In this document: positions 34,694-42,427 of the stretch, one piece after another
Numbering within the stretch: the first letter of the stretch is position 1
Layout of the letters: each line of letters starts with the position of its first letter
Source: an uncultured Eubacterium sp.
GTDB taxonomy: Bacteria; Bacillota; Clostridia; Peptostreptococcales; Anaerovoracaceae
Direction of reading: 5' to 3'
Length of the DNA: 64,000 nucleotides
Assembly: GCA_902495595.1 (NCBI GenBank)
Contig: CABUXV010000009.1
Coordinates: 4,114-68,113 of the forward strand
The notes under the pieces: generated by a model
Databases searched by the model: none
Told to the model about the DNA's origin: nothing
What the model saw: only the letters and a program-made list of their open reading frames with translations
Program-made: the position numbers and the translations under genes

Positions 34694-35065
34694 TTAATCC
34701 TCTTCCTTATTGACTATACTTTCGACATAAAGCCTTGTCATTTGTTCCATAACCCCGAGCTGTTTTACGGAACATACGCTTAAGGAACCCATTATATTTT
34801 CGTTGAGCAGACGTTTCTTTTCCTCTGCAAACACAGGTCCCTCACTTCCCTCCAGCAGAAAATCCGCGCTTACTCCGAGAACTTGTTTAAGTCTGTAAAG
34901 TGTTTTTATTGAAACTCCCTTGTCACCGTATTCAACATCAGATATGAATTTGGCAGTCACGCCAAGACGGCTGCCCAGCTCTTCTCTTGACATATTAAGC
35001 AAATTTCTTCTGGCTTTAATTCTTTCTCCTATTTGTTTTTTATCAAGCTCTTTGAGATTATTCAT
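34694..35065 (-). CDS. XRE-family DNA-binding protein (paralogue 2)
   Basis: 123 residues, roughly 75-80% identical by eye to the protein at 27657-28025. The HTH covers residues 10-71 (IGERIKARRNLLNMSREELGSRL, then FISDVEYGDKGVSIKTLYRLK). The C-terminal SVCSVKQLGVMEQMTRLYVES is almost unchanged. The main differences are in the recognition-helix region (SRLGVTAKF versus DRLDLSAKF), so the two may bind different sites. Phased element B begins about 110 bp upstream of its start. Confidence 0.88.
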   Translation of the reverse strand: MNNLKELDKKQIGERIKARRNLLNMSREELGSRLGVTAKFISDVEYGDKGVSIKTLYRLKQVLGVSADFLLEGSEGPVFAEEKKRLLNENIMGSLSVCSVKQLGVMEQMTRLYVESIVNKEED

Positions 35066-35173
35066 CCGGCTTTTGTACCTCTCTGCAAGTTAAAATATTA
35101 CCATCTACAGTTTACCTTTTTTTCTTGATTCCATTGTTAACCTATAAGGAGATTTTTTTATATCTTTAAAGGG

Positions 35174-35433
35174 AAATATCCGAAATTCCCGTTTATTGCA
35201 TATTTTTGGATAAAACCCTGACAATATCAGCTGCGAAAAATTTATCAATAACCAAATACCCCAAAAATTGTAGTCATTTGGATAAAAGCACGCTAATATT
35301 TGTTATTAATTTCCATTTTTATAACCAAAAGTGCCTTTGATGACATAGTTTTGGATAATCCGGTCCAAAGAAAAATTAAAAACAGTCCGGTTTTATCCAT
35401 AACGCAAGCTCTGACTGCATTTTTGGATATTTT
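35174..35433 (+). repeat. Phased four-dyad element, copy B
   Basis: First arms begin at 35180, 35252, 35325 and 35397; second arms at 35204, 35276, 35349 and 35421. The arm distance of 24 and the period of 72, 73, 72 are the same as in copies A and C. In dyad 2 the arms are CCAAAT and ATTTGG where A and C have CCAAAA and TTTTGG, a compensated change. It lies between the second XRE gene and the aromatic operon promoter. Confidence 0.85.
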
Positions 35434-35524
35434 GACATTGCGAAAACCACTGACAACACGCTGCCGCCTTTTTTTACCATCAGAGGCGTACTTCAGACAG
35501 CTCAAAATTCATTTAAAACGTCTC

Positions 35525-35577
35525 CTTGTCTTTGCGCCTCATCAATGCCTCCCGCCAAAGACAAGTTCAGTTTTTTT
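35525..35577 (+). terminator. Hairpin with T-run between element B and the aromatic operon promoter
   Basis: CTTGTCTTTG (35525-35534) pairs perfectly with CAAAGACAAG (35556-35565); TTTTTTT follows at 35571-35577. It would insulate the aromatic operon from upstream rightward transcription, or end a transcript through element B. Confidence 0.5.
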
Positions 35578-35587
35578 AAAAAAGCCC

Positions 35588-35616
35588 TTTACATACACTA
35601 ACCAAAGTGCTATTAT
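35588..35616 (+). promoter_or_regulatory. Promoter of the aromatic amino acid operon
   Basis: -35 TTTACA (35588-35593), 17-bp spacer, -10 TATTAT (35611-35616). Transcription would start about 60 nt before the leader peptide. Confidence 0.65.
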
Positions 35617-35683
35617 TTTTACAAATAACAGAAGTGCTTAAGGCATTTCGTTATCATAGATTATTTAATCAGAGGACAGAGAT

Positions 35684-35770
35684 ATGTTAAACAGAGTATT
35701 TGCAGCTGTATATTTTTACTTTTACTTTACTTTCTTTAGAGGTAAAGTGAATTTCGCTGCAATGAGTTAG
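35684..35770 (+). CDS. Phe/Tyr-rich leader peptide of the aromatic operon
   Basis: A 28-residue frame with AGAGGACAGAG before its ATG. It has seven Phe and three Tyr; residues 10-18 read YFYFYFTFF. Such a run makes the ribosome stall when charged tRNA-Phe or tRNA-Tyr is scarce, which is the classical attenuation sensor, as in the pheA leader of enterobacteria. An antiterminator arm and a terminator follow in the correct order before the DAHP synthase gene. Confidence 0.85.
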   Translation: MLNRVFAAVYFYFYFTFFRGKVNFAAMS

Positions 35771-35842
35771 CTTATCTGTTACTGATTAAAATTTGGTAGT
35801 TAAAAGCACTCCGCAGGTGAAATTCACTTGCGGAGTTTTTTT
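35741..35842 (+). promoter_or_regulatory. Aromatic operon attenuator (antiterminator and terminator)
   Basis: The terminator stem is CTCCGCAGGTGA (35809-35820) with TCACTTGCGGAG (35824-35835), loop AAT, then seven T (35836-35842). The competing arm AAGTGAATTTCGCTGC (35745-35760), at the end of the leader-peptide frame, is complementary to 35813-35829, so a ribosome stalled at the aromatic codons would free it and prevent terminator formation. Confidence 0.85.
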
Positions 35843-35870
35843 ATGGTATTAACAGAAAGAGGGTAAAAAA

Positions 35871-36881
35871 ATGATAGTAGTATTAAAAGACAATCCTGAC
35901 AAAAAACAACTGGAGAATCTGGTGACATGGCTTAAGAGCATGGGACTTGATATACATTTCAGCGAAGGTAAATCCGCAACCATTATGGGACTTATCGGAG
36001 ACACTGCTTCTGTGGATATAGACCTTATCAATGCGCTCGATATTGTAGAGACTGTAAAGCGTGTACAGGAGCCGTACAAAAATGTAAACAGAAAATTCCA
36101 TCCCGAAGATACGACGGTAGAAGTAATCCCGGGAGTTAAAATAGGCGGCGGAAACTTCCAGGTAATCGCAGGTCCATGTTCTGTAGAATCAGAAGAACAG
36201 ATATGCCTCGTTGCAAGCGAAGTTCAGAAAGCCGGCGCCGGACTTTTAAGAGGAGGCGCTTTCAAACCCAGAACCTCTCCATACGCTTTCCAGGGAATGA
36301 GAGCAGAGGGAATAGAGCTTCTTCTTGAAGCAAAGGAAAAAACAGGTCTTCCTATAGTAACGGAAGTCATGGATATGTCCCAGCTTCCGCTGTTTGAAAA
36401 CGTGGATGTAATACAGGTAGGCGCACGGAATATGCAGAATTTCGAACTTCTTAAAGAGCTTGGCCGTCTCGATAAACCAATTCTTCTTAAGAGAGGTCTT
36501 GCCAATACATTAAAAGAACTGCTCATGAGTGCCGAATACATTATGGCAGGAGGAAATGAAAAAATCATCCTCTGCGAAAGAGGAATAAGAACCTTTGAAA
36601 CGGCTACGAGAAACACTCTCGATTTGGCTTCAATTCCTCTCCTCAAAACCATGACCCATCTGCCTATCGTAGTTGACCCAAGTCATGCCACTGGCATAGC
36701 CGGTCTTGTAAAACCTATGGCAATGGCAGCAACTGCCGCAGGAGCGGATGGAATAATGATAGAAGTGCACAACAATCCTCCCGCTGCCCTGTGCGACGGA
36801 GCCCAGTCCCTTACACCTGAAGCCTTTGCAGATGTAATGGAAGCCATAAACCTAATCAGACCTGTGGCATACAAAGGATAG
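35871..36881 (+). CDS. aroF: 3-deoxy-7-phosphoheptulonate (DAHP) synthase, type I-beta with N-terminal regulatory domain
   Basis: 336 residues. It condenses phosphoenolpyruvate and erythrose 4-phosphate, the first step to chorismate. Residues 1-70 are a ferredoxin-like regulatory domain (MIVVLKDNPD, GLIGDTASV) as in Thermotoga-type enzymes, usually the site of Tyr/Phe feedback. The TIM barrel follows with IAGPCSVES, RGGAFKPRTSPYAFQG, QVGARNMQN, LLKRG and VDPSHATG. It is the first enzyme gene after the attenuator and is followed 10 bp later by tyrA. Confidence 0.95.
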   Translation: MIVVLKDNPDKKQLENLVTWLKSMGLDIHFSEGKSATIMGLIGDTASVDIDLINALDIVETVKRVQEPYKNVNRKFHPEDTTVEVIPGVKIGGGNFQVIAGPCSVESEEQICLVASEVQKAGAGLLRGGAFKPRTSPYAFQGMRAEGIELLLEAKEKTGLPIVTEVMDMSQLPLFENVDVIQVGARNMQNFELLKELGRLDKPILLKRGLANTLKELLMSAEYIMAGGNEKIILCERGIRTFETATRNTLDLASIPLLKTMTHLPIVVDPSHATGIAGLVKPMAMAATAAGADGIMIEVHNNPPAALCDGAQSLTPEAFADVMEAINLIRPVAYKG

Positions 36882-36891
36882 AGGTGTTATC

Positions 36892-37731
36892 ATGGAAATA
36901 GGAATCGTAGGATTGGGTCTCATAGGAGGTTCCCTTGCCAAAGCCATAAGTCAGAACACAGACCACACCGTATACGGAACAGATATTTCATCCCAGGTAG
37001 TAAACAAAGCAGTCTTGGTAAATGCTATAGAACAGCCTCTTACAGACGCTCTGCTTGCTCAGTGCGATATTGTAATAATTGCACTTTACCCTAAAGATAC
37101 AATAGAATACGTAAAATCCCACGGGGACGTTTTCAAAAAAGGAGCTATAGTTCTCGACTGCGGCGGTGTAAAAAAAATCGTCTGCGATCAGCTCATACCT
37201 CTGTCGGAGGAAAAAGGATTCCTCTTCGTAGGCGGTCATCCTATGGCAGGCCTTGAACATTCCGGTTTTACATATGCAAAGAAATCACTTTTCAACAACG
37301 CCTCCATGATTTTTACACCTACAAAGGGACCTATCGAAAGCATTGAAATACTTAAAAATCTTTTCACTTCAATAGGTTTTACCAACATAGAAATTGCCCG
37401 GCCCGAGGTTCACGATAAGAAAATAGCATTTACATCCCAGCTTGCTCATGTGGTTTCAAATGCATATATCAAAAGTCCTACAGCTCTGGAGCATACCGGC
37501 TTTTCTGCCGGCAGCTACAAAGACCTGACAAGAGTTGCAAAGCTCAACGAAAATATGTGGACTGAACTCTTCCTTGAAAACAGAGAGAACCTGACGGCGG
37601 AAATAGATACACTCATTGAAAACCTGAAACAGTACAGCACCGCAATAAAGTCCAATGACGAAGATACATTGAGACAGCTGCTCAAAGACGGCAGAGAAAA
37701 GAAAGCTCTGATAGACGGAGAAGTTTTCTAA
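36892..37731 (+). CDS. tyrA: Prephenate dehydrogenase
   Basis: A 279-residue NAD(P)-dependent dehydrogenase that turns prephenate into 4-hydroxyphenylpyruvate for tyrosine. Rossmann motif GLGLIGGSLA is at residues 6-15. DCGGVKK, GGHPMAGLEHSGF and the helical C-terminal dimer domain with FTSQLAHVVSNAY are present. There is no C-terminal ACT domain, so tyrosine feedback on this enzyme is less likely. GAGGTG precedes the ATG, 10 bp after aroF. Confidence 0.93.
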   Translation: MEIGIVGLGLIGGSLAKAISQNTDHTVYGTDISSQVVNKAVLVNAIEQPLTDALLAQCDIVIIALYPKDTIEYVKSHGDVFKKGAIVLDCGGVKKIVCDQLIPLSEEKGFLFVGGHPMAGLEHSGFTYAKKSLFNNASMIFTPTKGPIESIEILKNLFTSIGFTNIEIARPEVHDKKIAFTSQLAHVVSNAYIKSPTALEHTGFSAGSYKDLTRVAKLNENMWTELFLENRENLTAEIDTLIENLKQYSTAIKSNDEDTLRQLLKDGREKKALIDGEVF

Positions 37732-37774
37732 ACAAACATATTTATACCCATATAAATTTATAAAGGAGTCAAAT

Positions 37775-38884
37775 ATGATAAAAATTTCAGTTTCCGCTTC
37801 AAAAAAATACGATGTTGTCATGAACAAAGGCCTGCTTTCCATGGCAGGTATGTATATAAAAGATGCGCTCGGATTAAAAGACGACCCTCTCACAGGCACC
37901 CTTAAAGATAAAAAAATATGTATCGTGACCGACGCTACCGTTGCACCTCTTTACGGAGAAAAGGACCATAAACTTTATCAATCCTTAAAAAAATCCGGTT
38001 TTGAAGTTTACAGATACATTTTCCCCGGGGGAGAAGATTACAAAAATATCAGTATAATTGAGGAAATCTTGGAATTTCTCGCATCAAAACAATTTACGAG
38101 AAGCGACTTGCTGCTTGCTCTCGGAGGAGGTATCGCAGGAGATGTTACAGGCTTTGCCGCCGCTTCATATCTGAGAGGTATAGACTACATACAGGTTCCC
38201 ACAACTTTACTGGCTGTCGTAGATTCATCTGTGGGAGGAAAAACGGGCGTAAATTTAAAAGCAGGTAAAAATCTTGCAGGAGCTTTCTGGCAGCCAAGTC
38301 TGGTGCTCTTTGATTCAGATGTGCTCTCCACCCTTTCCCATGAACTTAAACTCGACGGAATAGCGGAAGCCATCAAAGCCGGAGTAATAGCAGACAAATT
38401 CATTCTCGATTCGATAAACAAGAAACACTCTTTGAATGAACCTGACTTTCTTACCAATCTGGCTTCTCTTGCCATTGAAGTCAAGAAAAAAGTGGTTGAA
38501 GAAGACGAACGGGATAACGGAAGCAGACAGCTTTTAAATTTCGGACACACCCTTGCTCATGCTATCGAAAAATGCAGCCAATACAAAATAAGCCACGGCC
38601 ATGCCGTAGCTATGGGTATGGCAATAGTCTCCATAGCCTCTGACAGACTGGGCTGGACGCTGGAGAAGTGTTCCGAGGAAATCGTAGATATACTTCATCG
38701 GTTCGGCTTCCCGCTCAAATGTCCTTTCAGTCCATGGGAGCTGGCGGAAGCTGCAAAACAGGACAAAAAAATCCGGGGCGGGAATATCACCCTTGTAATA
38801 CCTGCGGCTATTGGAAAATGCCGCCTTAAAACAATACCCGTAAGTAAGCTGGAACAATTTATATCCTACGGAATAAACGGCTAG
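37775..38884 (+). CDS. aroB: 3-dehydroquinate synthase
   Basis: A 369-residue NAD- and metal-dependent cyclase that converts DAHP to 3-dehydroquinate. Visible motifs are GGEDYKN, ALGGGIAGDVTGFAAASYLRG, QVPTTLLAVVDSSVGGKTGVNL, and the metal ligands in NFGHTLAHAIE and HGHAVAMGM. Full length. AAAGGAG precedes the ATG by 7 bases. It is third in the operon. Confidence 0.95.
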   Translation: MIKISVSASKKYDVVMNKGLLSMAGMYIKDALGLKDDPLTGTLKDKKICIVTDATVAPLYGEKDHKLYQSLKKSGFEVYRYIFPGGEDYKNISIIEEILEFLASKQFTRSDLLLALGGGIAGDVTGFAAASYLRGIDYIQVPTTLLAVVDSSVGGKTGVNLKAGKNLAGAFWQPSLVLFDSDVLSTLSHELKLDGIAEAIKAGVIADKFILDSINKKHSLNEPDFLTNLASLAIEVKKKVVEEDERDNGSRQLLNFGHTLAHAIEKCSQYKISHGHAVAMGMAIVSIASDRLGWTLEKCSEEIVDILHRFGFPLKCPFSPWELAEAAKQDKKIRGGNITLVIPAAIGKCRLKTIPVSKLEQFISYGING

Positions 38885-38899
38885 AAAGGAACAATTCTC

Positions 38900-40186
38900 A
38901 TGAGGATAAAAATAATACCTAAAAAACTTCACGGAACCATAGAAGCAATACCGTCCAAATCCCATGCCCATCGTATACTGATAGCGCAAAAACTGGCGCA
39001 GATACAGGGACAGCTCAAAGCCGGCAGGCTGAACATATCATCCTTTTCAAAAGATATTGAAGCTACAAAGGAGTGCCTTTCCCAATTATCCGAATCTGCG
39101 GATACCGAAAGCATGCACATATTTGACTGCAAAGAAAGCGGTTCAACTCTCAGGTTCATGCTTCCCACCGCAATGGCGGTTTTAGATAAAGCCATTTTCA
39201 AGGGATCCGGAAAACTCCCCGAAAGACCAATTTCTCCCCTCAAAGAAGAAATGGAACGACACGGCTGTCGTTTTGAAATACCTGATAAAACCACATCCGG
39301 AAAAACTATAGGGAATAAAGAAACCGAAATCTGCCGTATATACGGAAAACTCAAACCGGGAGAATATTCCCTTGCCGGAAATATCAGTTCCCAGTTCATA
39401 ACAGGACTGCTCTTTGCGCTTCCACTTTTAAAAGACGACAGCCTGCTTAAAATCACAACACCGCTGGAATCGGCAGGATACGTGGATTTAACGCTGAGGG
39501 TTCTTAAAGATTTCGGTATAAGGATAGATGAACAAATCTCAAAGGACGGACTTATTACCTACAGAATACCGGGAAACCAGACTTATACAGAACCGGAGGG
39601 ACTTTACATTGAAGGAGACTGGTCAAATGCGGCATTTTGGATTTGCTGCGGAGCGCTGGGGGGCAGTATAACGTGCACAGGTCTTGATATAAACTCGGCT
39701 CAAAAAGATAAGGAGATAGTTTCCATTCTCAAGTCCATGGGAGCAGAAATTACATTGAACAGGTCTTCCGTTTATTGCAGGAAAGCCGAACTCAATGGAA
39801 TAAAGCTGGGCGTTTCACAGTTTCCTGACTTAGTTCCCGTTATGGCGGCAGTCATGGCGATGGCAGAAAAGCAGTCCTGCATCACAGATGCTCATCGGCT
39901 CAGAATAAAGGAGTCCGACCGATTGAACTCAGTCTGCGATTTTCTTACAAGACTGGGCGCAGATATCAGGCAAAACGGCGATGAACTCATAATAAACGGC
40001 CGCGAAAAGCTTCAGGGCGGCGAAGCGGACGGACATAACGACCACCGTATAGTAATGGCTGCGGCAGTAGCCTCATGCAGCTGTCAAAATCCTGTTATTA
40101 TAAACGGCGCAGAAGCAGTTAAAAAATCCTATCCCGGCTTTTTTAAAGATTTTGCCGCTCTTGGAGGTGAAGTATATGAAATCTAG
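38900..40186 (+). CDS. aroA: 3-phosphoshikimate 1-carboxyvinyltransferase (EPSP synthase)
   Basis: 428 residues. It transfers enolpyruvate from PEP to shikimate 3-phosphate. Motifs in order are IPSKSHAHRILIA, ESGSTLRFMLPTA, FKGSGKLPERP, GNISSQFITGLLFALP, QFPDLVPVMAA, RIKESDRLNS and DGHNDHRIVMAAAV. The usual LRPQ-like glyphosate loop is replaced by variation typical of class II enzymes, so glyphosate sensitivity cannot be predicted. Its last codons overlap the start of aroC. Confidence 0.95.
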   Translation: MRIKIIPKKLHGTIEAIPSKSHAHRILIAQKLAQIQGQLKAGRLNISSFSKDIEATKECLSQLSESADTESMHIFDCKESGSTLRFMLPTAMAVLDKAIFKGSGKLPERPISPLKEEMERHGCRFEIPDKTTSGKTIGNKETEICRIYGKLKPGEYSLAGNISSQFITGLLFALPLLKDDSLLKITTPLESAGYVDLTLRVLKDFGIRIDEQISKDGLITYRIPGNQTYTEPEGLYIEGDWSNAAFWICCGALGGSITCTGLDINSAQKDKEIVSILKSMGAEITLNRSSVYCRKAELNGIKLGVSQFPDLVPVMAAVMAMAEKQSCITDAHRLRIKESDRLNSVCDFLTRLGADIRQNGDELIINGREKLQGGEADGHNDHRIVMAAAVASCSCQNPVIINGAEAVKKSYPGFFKDFAALGGEVYEI

Positions 40187-41279
40187 TTTTGGACATAATT
40201 TAAGGGTTTCTATCTGGGGAGGCTCTCATGAACCGTCTATCGGAACACAAATCACAGGACTTCCTGTAGGAACGCAAATCAACATGGAAGAACTCGAAAA
40301 CTTTTTAAAGAGAAGAGCCCCCGGCAGCAGTCCCTTTGCAACAAAACGCAAAGAAGCCGATACGCCTATTCCTTTAGAGGGTCTTTCGCAAAATCAAACG
40401 GGACGCATATTTACAACGACTGACGAAACCATTTCTTTTGAAATAAAAAATACAGATACACGCTCTTCGGATTACAAAGCTCTGAGAAATATTCCAAGGC
40501 CGGGGCACGCCGACTACACAGCAAGACTTCGATACGGCGACAATCTGAATATGGCAGGAGGCGGCCCTTTTTCCGCGCGGATGACAGCGCCCCTGTGCAT
40601 CGCCGGAGGAATAGCACTGCAAATTTTAAAAAAACAGGGAATAGAAATAGGAAGCCACATATATTCCATTGGCAAAATTAAGGATGAACCCTTTGACCCT
40701 TTGAATATTTCCCAGGAGCTTTTAAATTCCCTTAAGCACAAGGATATGGCTGTTATCTCCGATGATGCAAAAGAAAAAATGGCAGAAGTCATTCTTGCCG
40801 CAAAGAAAGAACTTGACTCTGTCGGCGGTATAATCGAAACATGCGCGCTGGGACTTCCCGGGGGCATTGGCGGAGCAATGTATGACGGACTTGAAAGTTT
40901 TCTTGCTCCAATTCTGTTCGGCATACCGGCAGTAAAAGGCATAGAATTCGGAGCAGGGTTTCATGCAGCCCAGTTAAAAGGTTCTGAAAACAACGACCCC
41001 TTTTATTACGACGAAGGTCTAGTAAAAACAAAAACAAACAACCACGGAGGTATTCTGGGAGGAATCACCACAGGAATGCCGCTTATCGCAAGAATTGCAT
41101 TTAAGCCCACCCCTTCCATAAGCAGGAAACAGGATTCGGTGGATTTAGATAAAAAAGAAAACACGCAGCTTATTGTAAAGGGCAGACACGACCCCTGCGT
41201 TGCAGTGAGGGCTGTACCGATAACAGAGGCCGCCCTTGCTATTGGAATTTTAGATTGTTTAATGGAGGTACAAAAATGA
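40176..41279 (+). CDS. aroC: Chorismate synthase
   Basis: A 367-residue FMN-dependent lyase that makes chorismate from EPSP. Family motifs are SFGHNLRVSIWGGSHEP at the start, RPGHADYTARLRYG, GGPFSARMTAPLCIAGGIA, GIEFGAGF, NNHGGILGGITTGMPL and KPTPSISRKQ. The start was placed at the ATG after GGAGGTGAAGTAT, which overlaps the last 11 bases of aroA, a sign of translational coupling. Confidence 0.95.
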   Translation: MKSSFGHNLRVSIWGGSHEPSIGTQITGLPVGTQINMEELENFLKRRAPGSSPFATKRKEADTPIPLEGLSQNQTGRIFTTTDETISFEIKNTDTRSSDYKALRNIPRPGHADYTARLRYGDNLNMAGGGPFSARMTAPLCIAGGIALQILKKQGIEIGSHIYSIGKIKDEPFDPLNISQELLNSLKHKDMAVISDDAKEKMAEVILAAKKELDSVGGIIETCALGLPGGIGGAMYDGLESFLAPILFGIPAVKGIEFGAGFHAAQLKGSENNDPFYYDEGLVKTKTNNHGGILGGITTGMPLIARIAFKPTPSISRKQDSVDLDKKENTQLIVKGRHDPCVAVRAVPITEAALAIGILDCLMEVQK

Positions 41280-42427
41280 CAGAAATCAATTTAGATCAAA
41301 TGAGAAAAGATATCGACAGCATAGACTCAAAGCTGACGGACCTTTTCAGACAGAGAATGGAAAAATCTTTGGAAATCGCTAAATACAAACAGGAAAACAA
41401 TATTGCTGTTTTAAACGATACCAGGGAAAAGGAAATATTACACAAAGTTTCCGAACAGATAGGAGAACCTTTTGACGGATATGCAAGACTTCTTTTCAAT
41501 ACCATATTTGATGCAAGCAGGTCATGTCAGAACAATTATCTTGCAAGAAAATCCGATTTAGCTCAGAGAATACAAAATGCCCTGGATGAAACGCCTCAGC
41601 TCTTTCCTAAAAAAGCAGTAGTAGCATGTCAGGGCGTTGCAGGTTCCCATTCACAGGCTGCCTGTGAAAAGCTGTTTGAAGTACCGAGCATCATGTATTT
41701 CAACAGTTTTGAAGGTGTCTTCACCGCTGTGGAAAAAGGTCTTTGTCAGTACGGAATACTTCCTATCGAAAACAGTTCATACGGTTCTGTGGGAACAGTT
41801 TACGACCTTATGCAGAATTACAATTTCCACATCGTAAAGGGTATACGTCTCAGAATCAGCCACAATCTCATGGCAAAACCCGGTACTAAAATGTCCGATA
41901 TCAAAGAAATCGTATCCCACGAACAGGCTATCGGTCAGTGCGGCGACTTCCTCAAGGATTTAAAGGATGTCAAAATCACAATCTGCGAAAATACAGCCAT
42001 CGCTGCCAAAATAGTTGCGGAAAGCGATAGAAACGATATCGCAGCAATATCTTCCAAAGAATGCGTAGATCTTTACGGACTGGAAATACTTAAAAAACAT
42101 ATACAGATAAGCGACAATAACTATACACGATTCATATGCATTTCCAAAAAACTCGAAATATATCCGGGCGCAAACAGAATCAGCTTGATTTTATCCCTGC
42201 CTCACGTACCGCGTTCACTTTATCATACTATTGCCAAATTTGCAGCTTTGGGAGTAAATCTTACAAAACTGGAATCAAGACCTATTCCGGGAAGTGATTT
42301 TGAATTCATGTTCTATTTTGACCTAGATGCTTCCGTATATTCACCTGAACTTATAAACCTTCTGAGCGAGCTGGAAAGCCAGCCTGAAACCTTTGTATTC
42401 TTAGGCTGTTACACGGAGGCCATATAG
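41276..42427 (+). CDS. pheA: Bifunctional chorismate mutase / prephenate dehydratase (P-protein)
   Basis: 383 residues. Residues 1-85 are an AroQ-type chorismate mutase (MRKDIDSIDSKLTDLFRQRM, YKQENNIAVLNDTREKEIL). Residues 110-290 are prephenate dehydratase (VACQGVAGSHSQAACEKLF, GILPIENSSYGSV). Residues 300-375 are an ACT domain with LTKLESRPIPGSDFEFMFYFD, whose ESRP motif binds phenylalanine for feedback. The ATG overlaps the aroC stop (ATGA), and GGAGG lies 7 bases upstream. This enzyme and tyrA share chorismate, which explains a leader sensing both Phe and Tyr. Confidence 0.95.
   Translation: MTEINLDQMRKDIDSIDSKLTDLFRQRMEKSLEIAKYKQENNIAVLNDTREKEILHKVSEQIGEPFDGYARLLFNTIFDASRSCQNNYLARKSDLAQRIQNALDETPQLFPKKAVVACQGVAGSHSQAACEKLFEVPSIMYFNSFEGVFTAVEKGLCQYGILPIENSSYGSVGTVYDLMQNYNFHIVKGIRLRISHNLMAKPGTKMSDIKEIVSHEQAIGQCGDFLKDLKDVKITICENTAIAAKIVAESDRNDIAAISSKECVDLYGLEILKKHIQISDNNYTRFICISKKLEIYPGANRISLILSLPHVPRSLYHTIAKFAALGVNLTKLESRPIPGSDFEFMFYFDLDASVYSPELINLLSELESQPETFVFLGCYTEAI

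Noticed and set aside
27657..35065. The two XRE genes as antitoxins of toxin-antitoxin pairs
   Set aside because: No small partner gene overlaps or adjoins either one.
35588..35870. T-box leader for the aromatic operon
   Set aside because: No T-box sequence or specifier-loop stem; a Phe/Tyr-rich peptide with attenuator explains the region.
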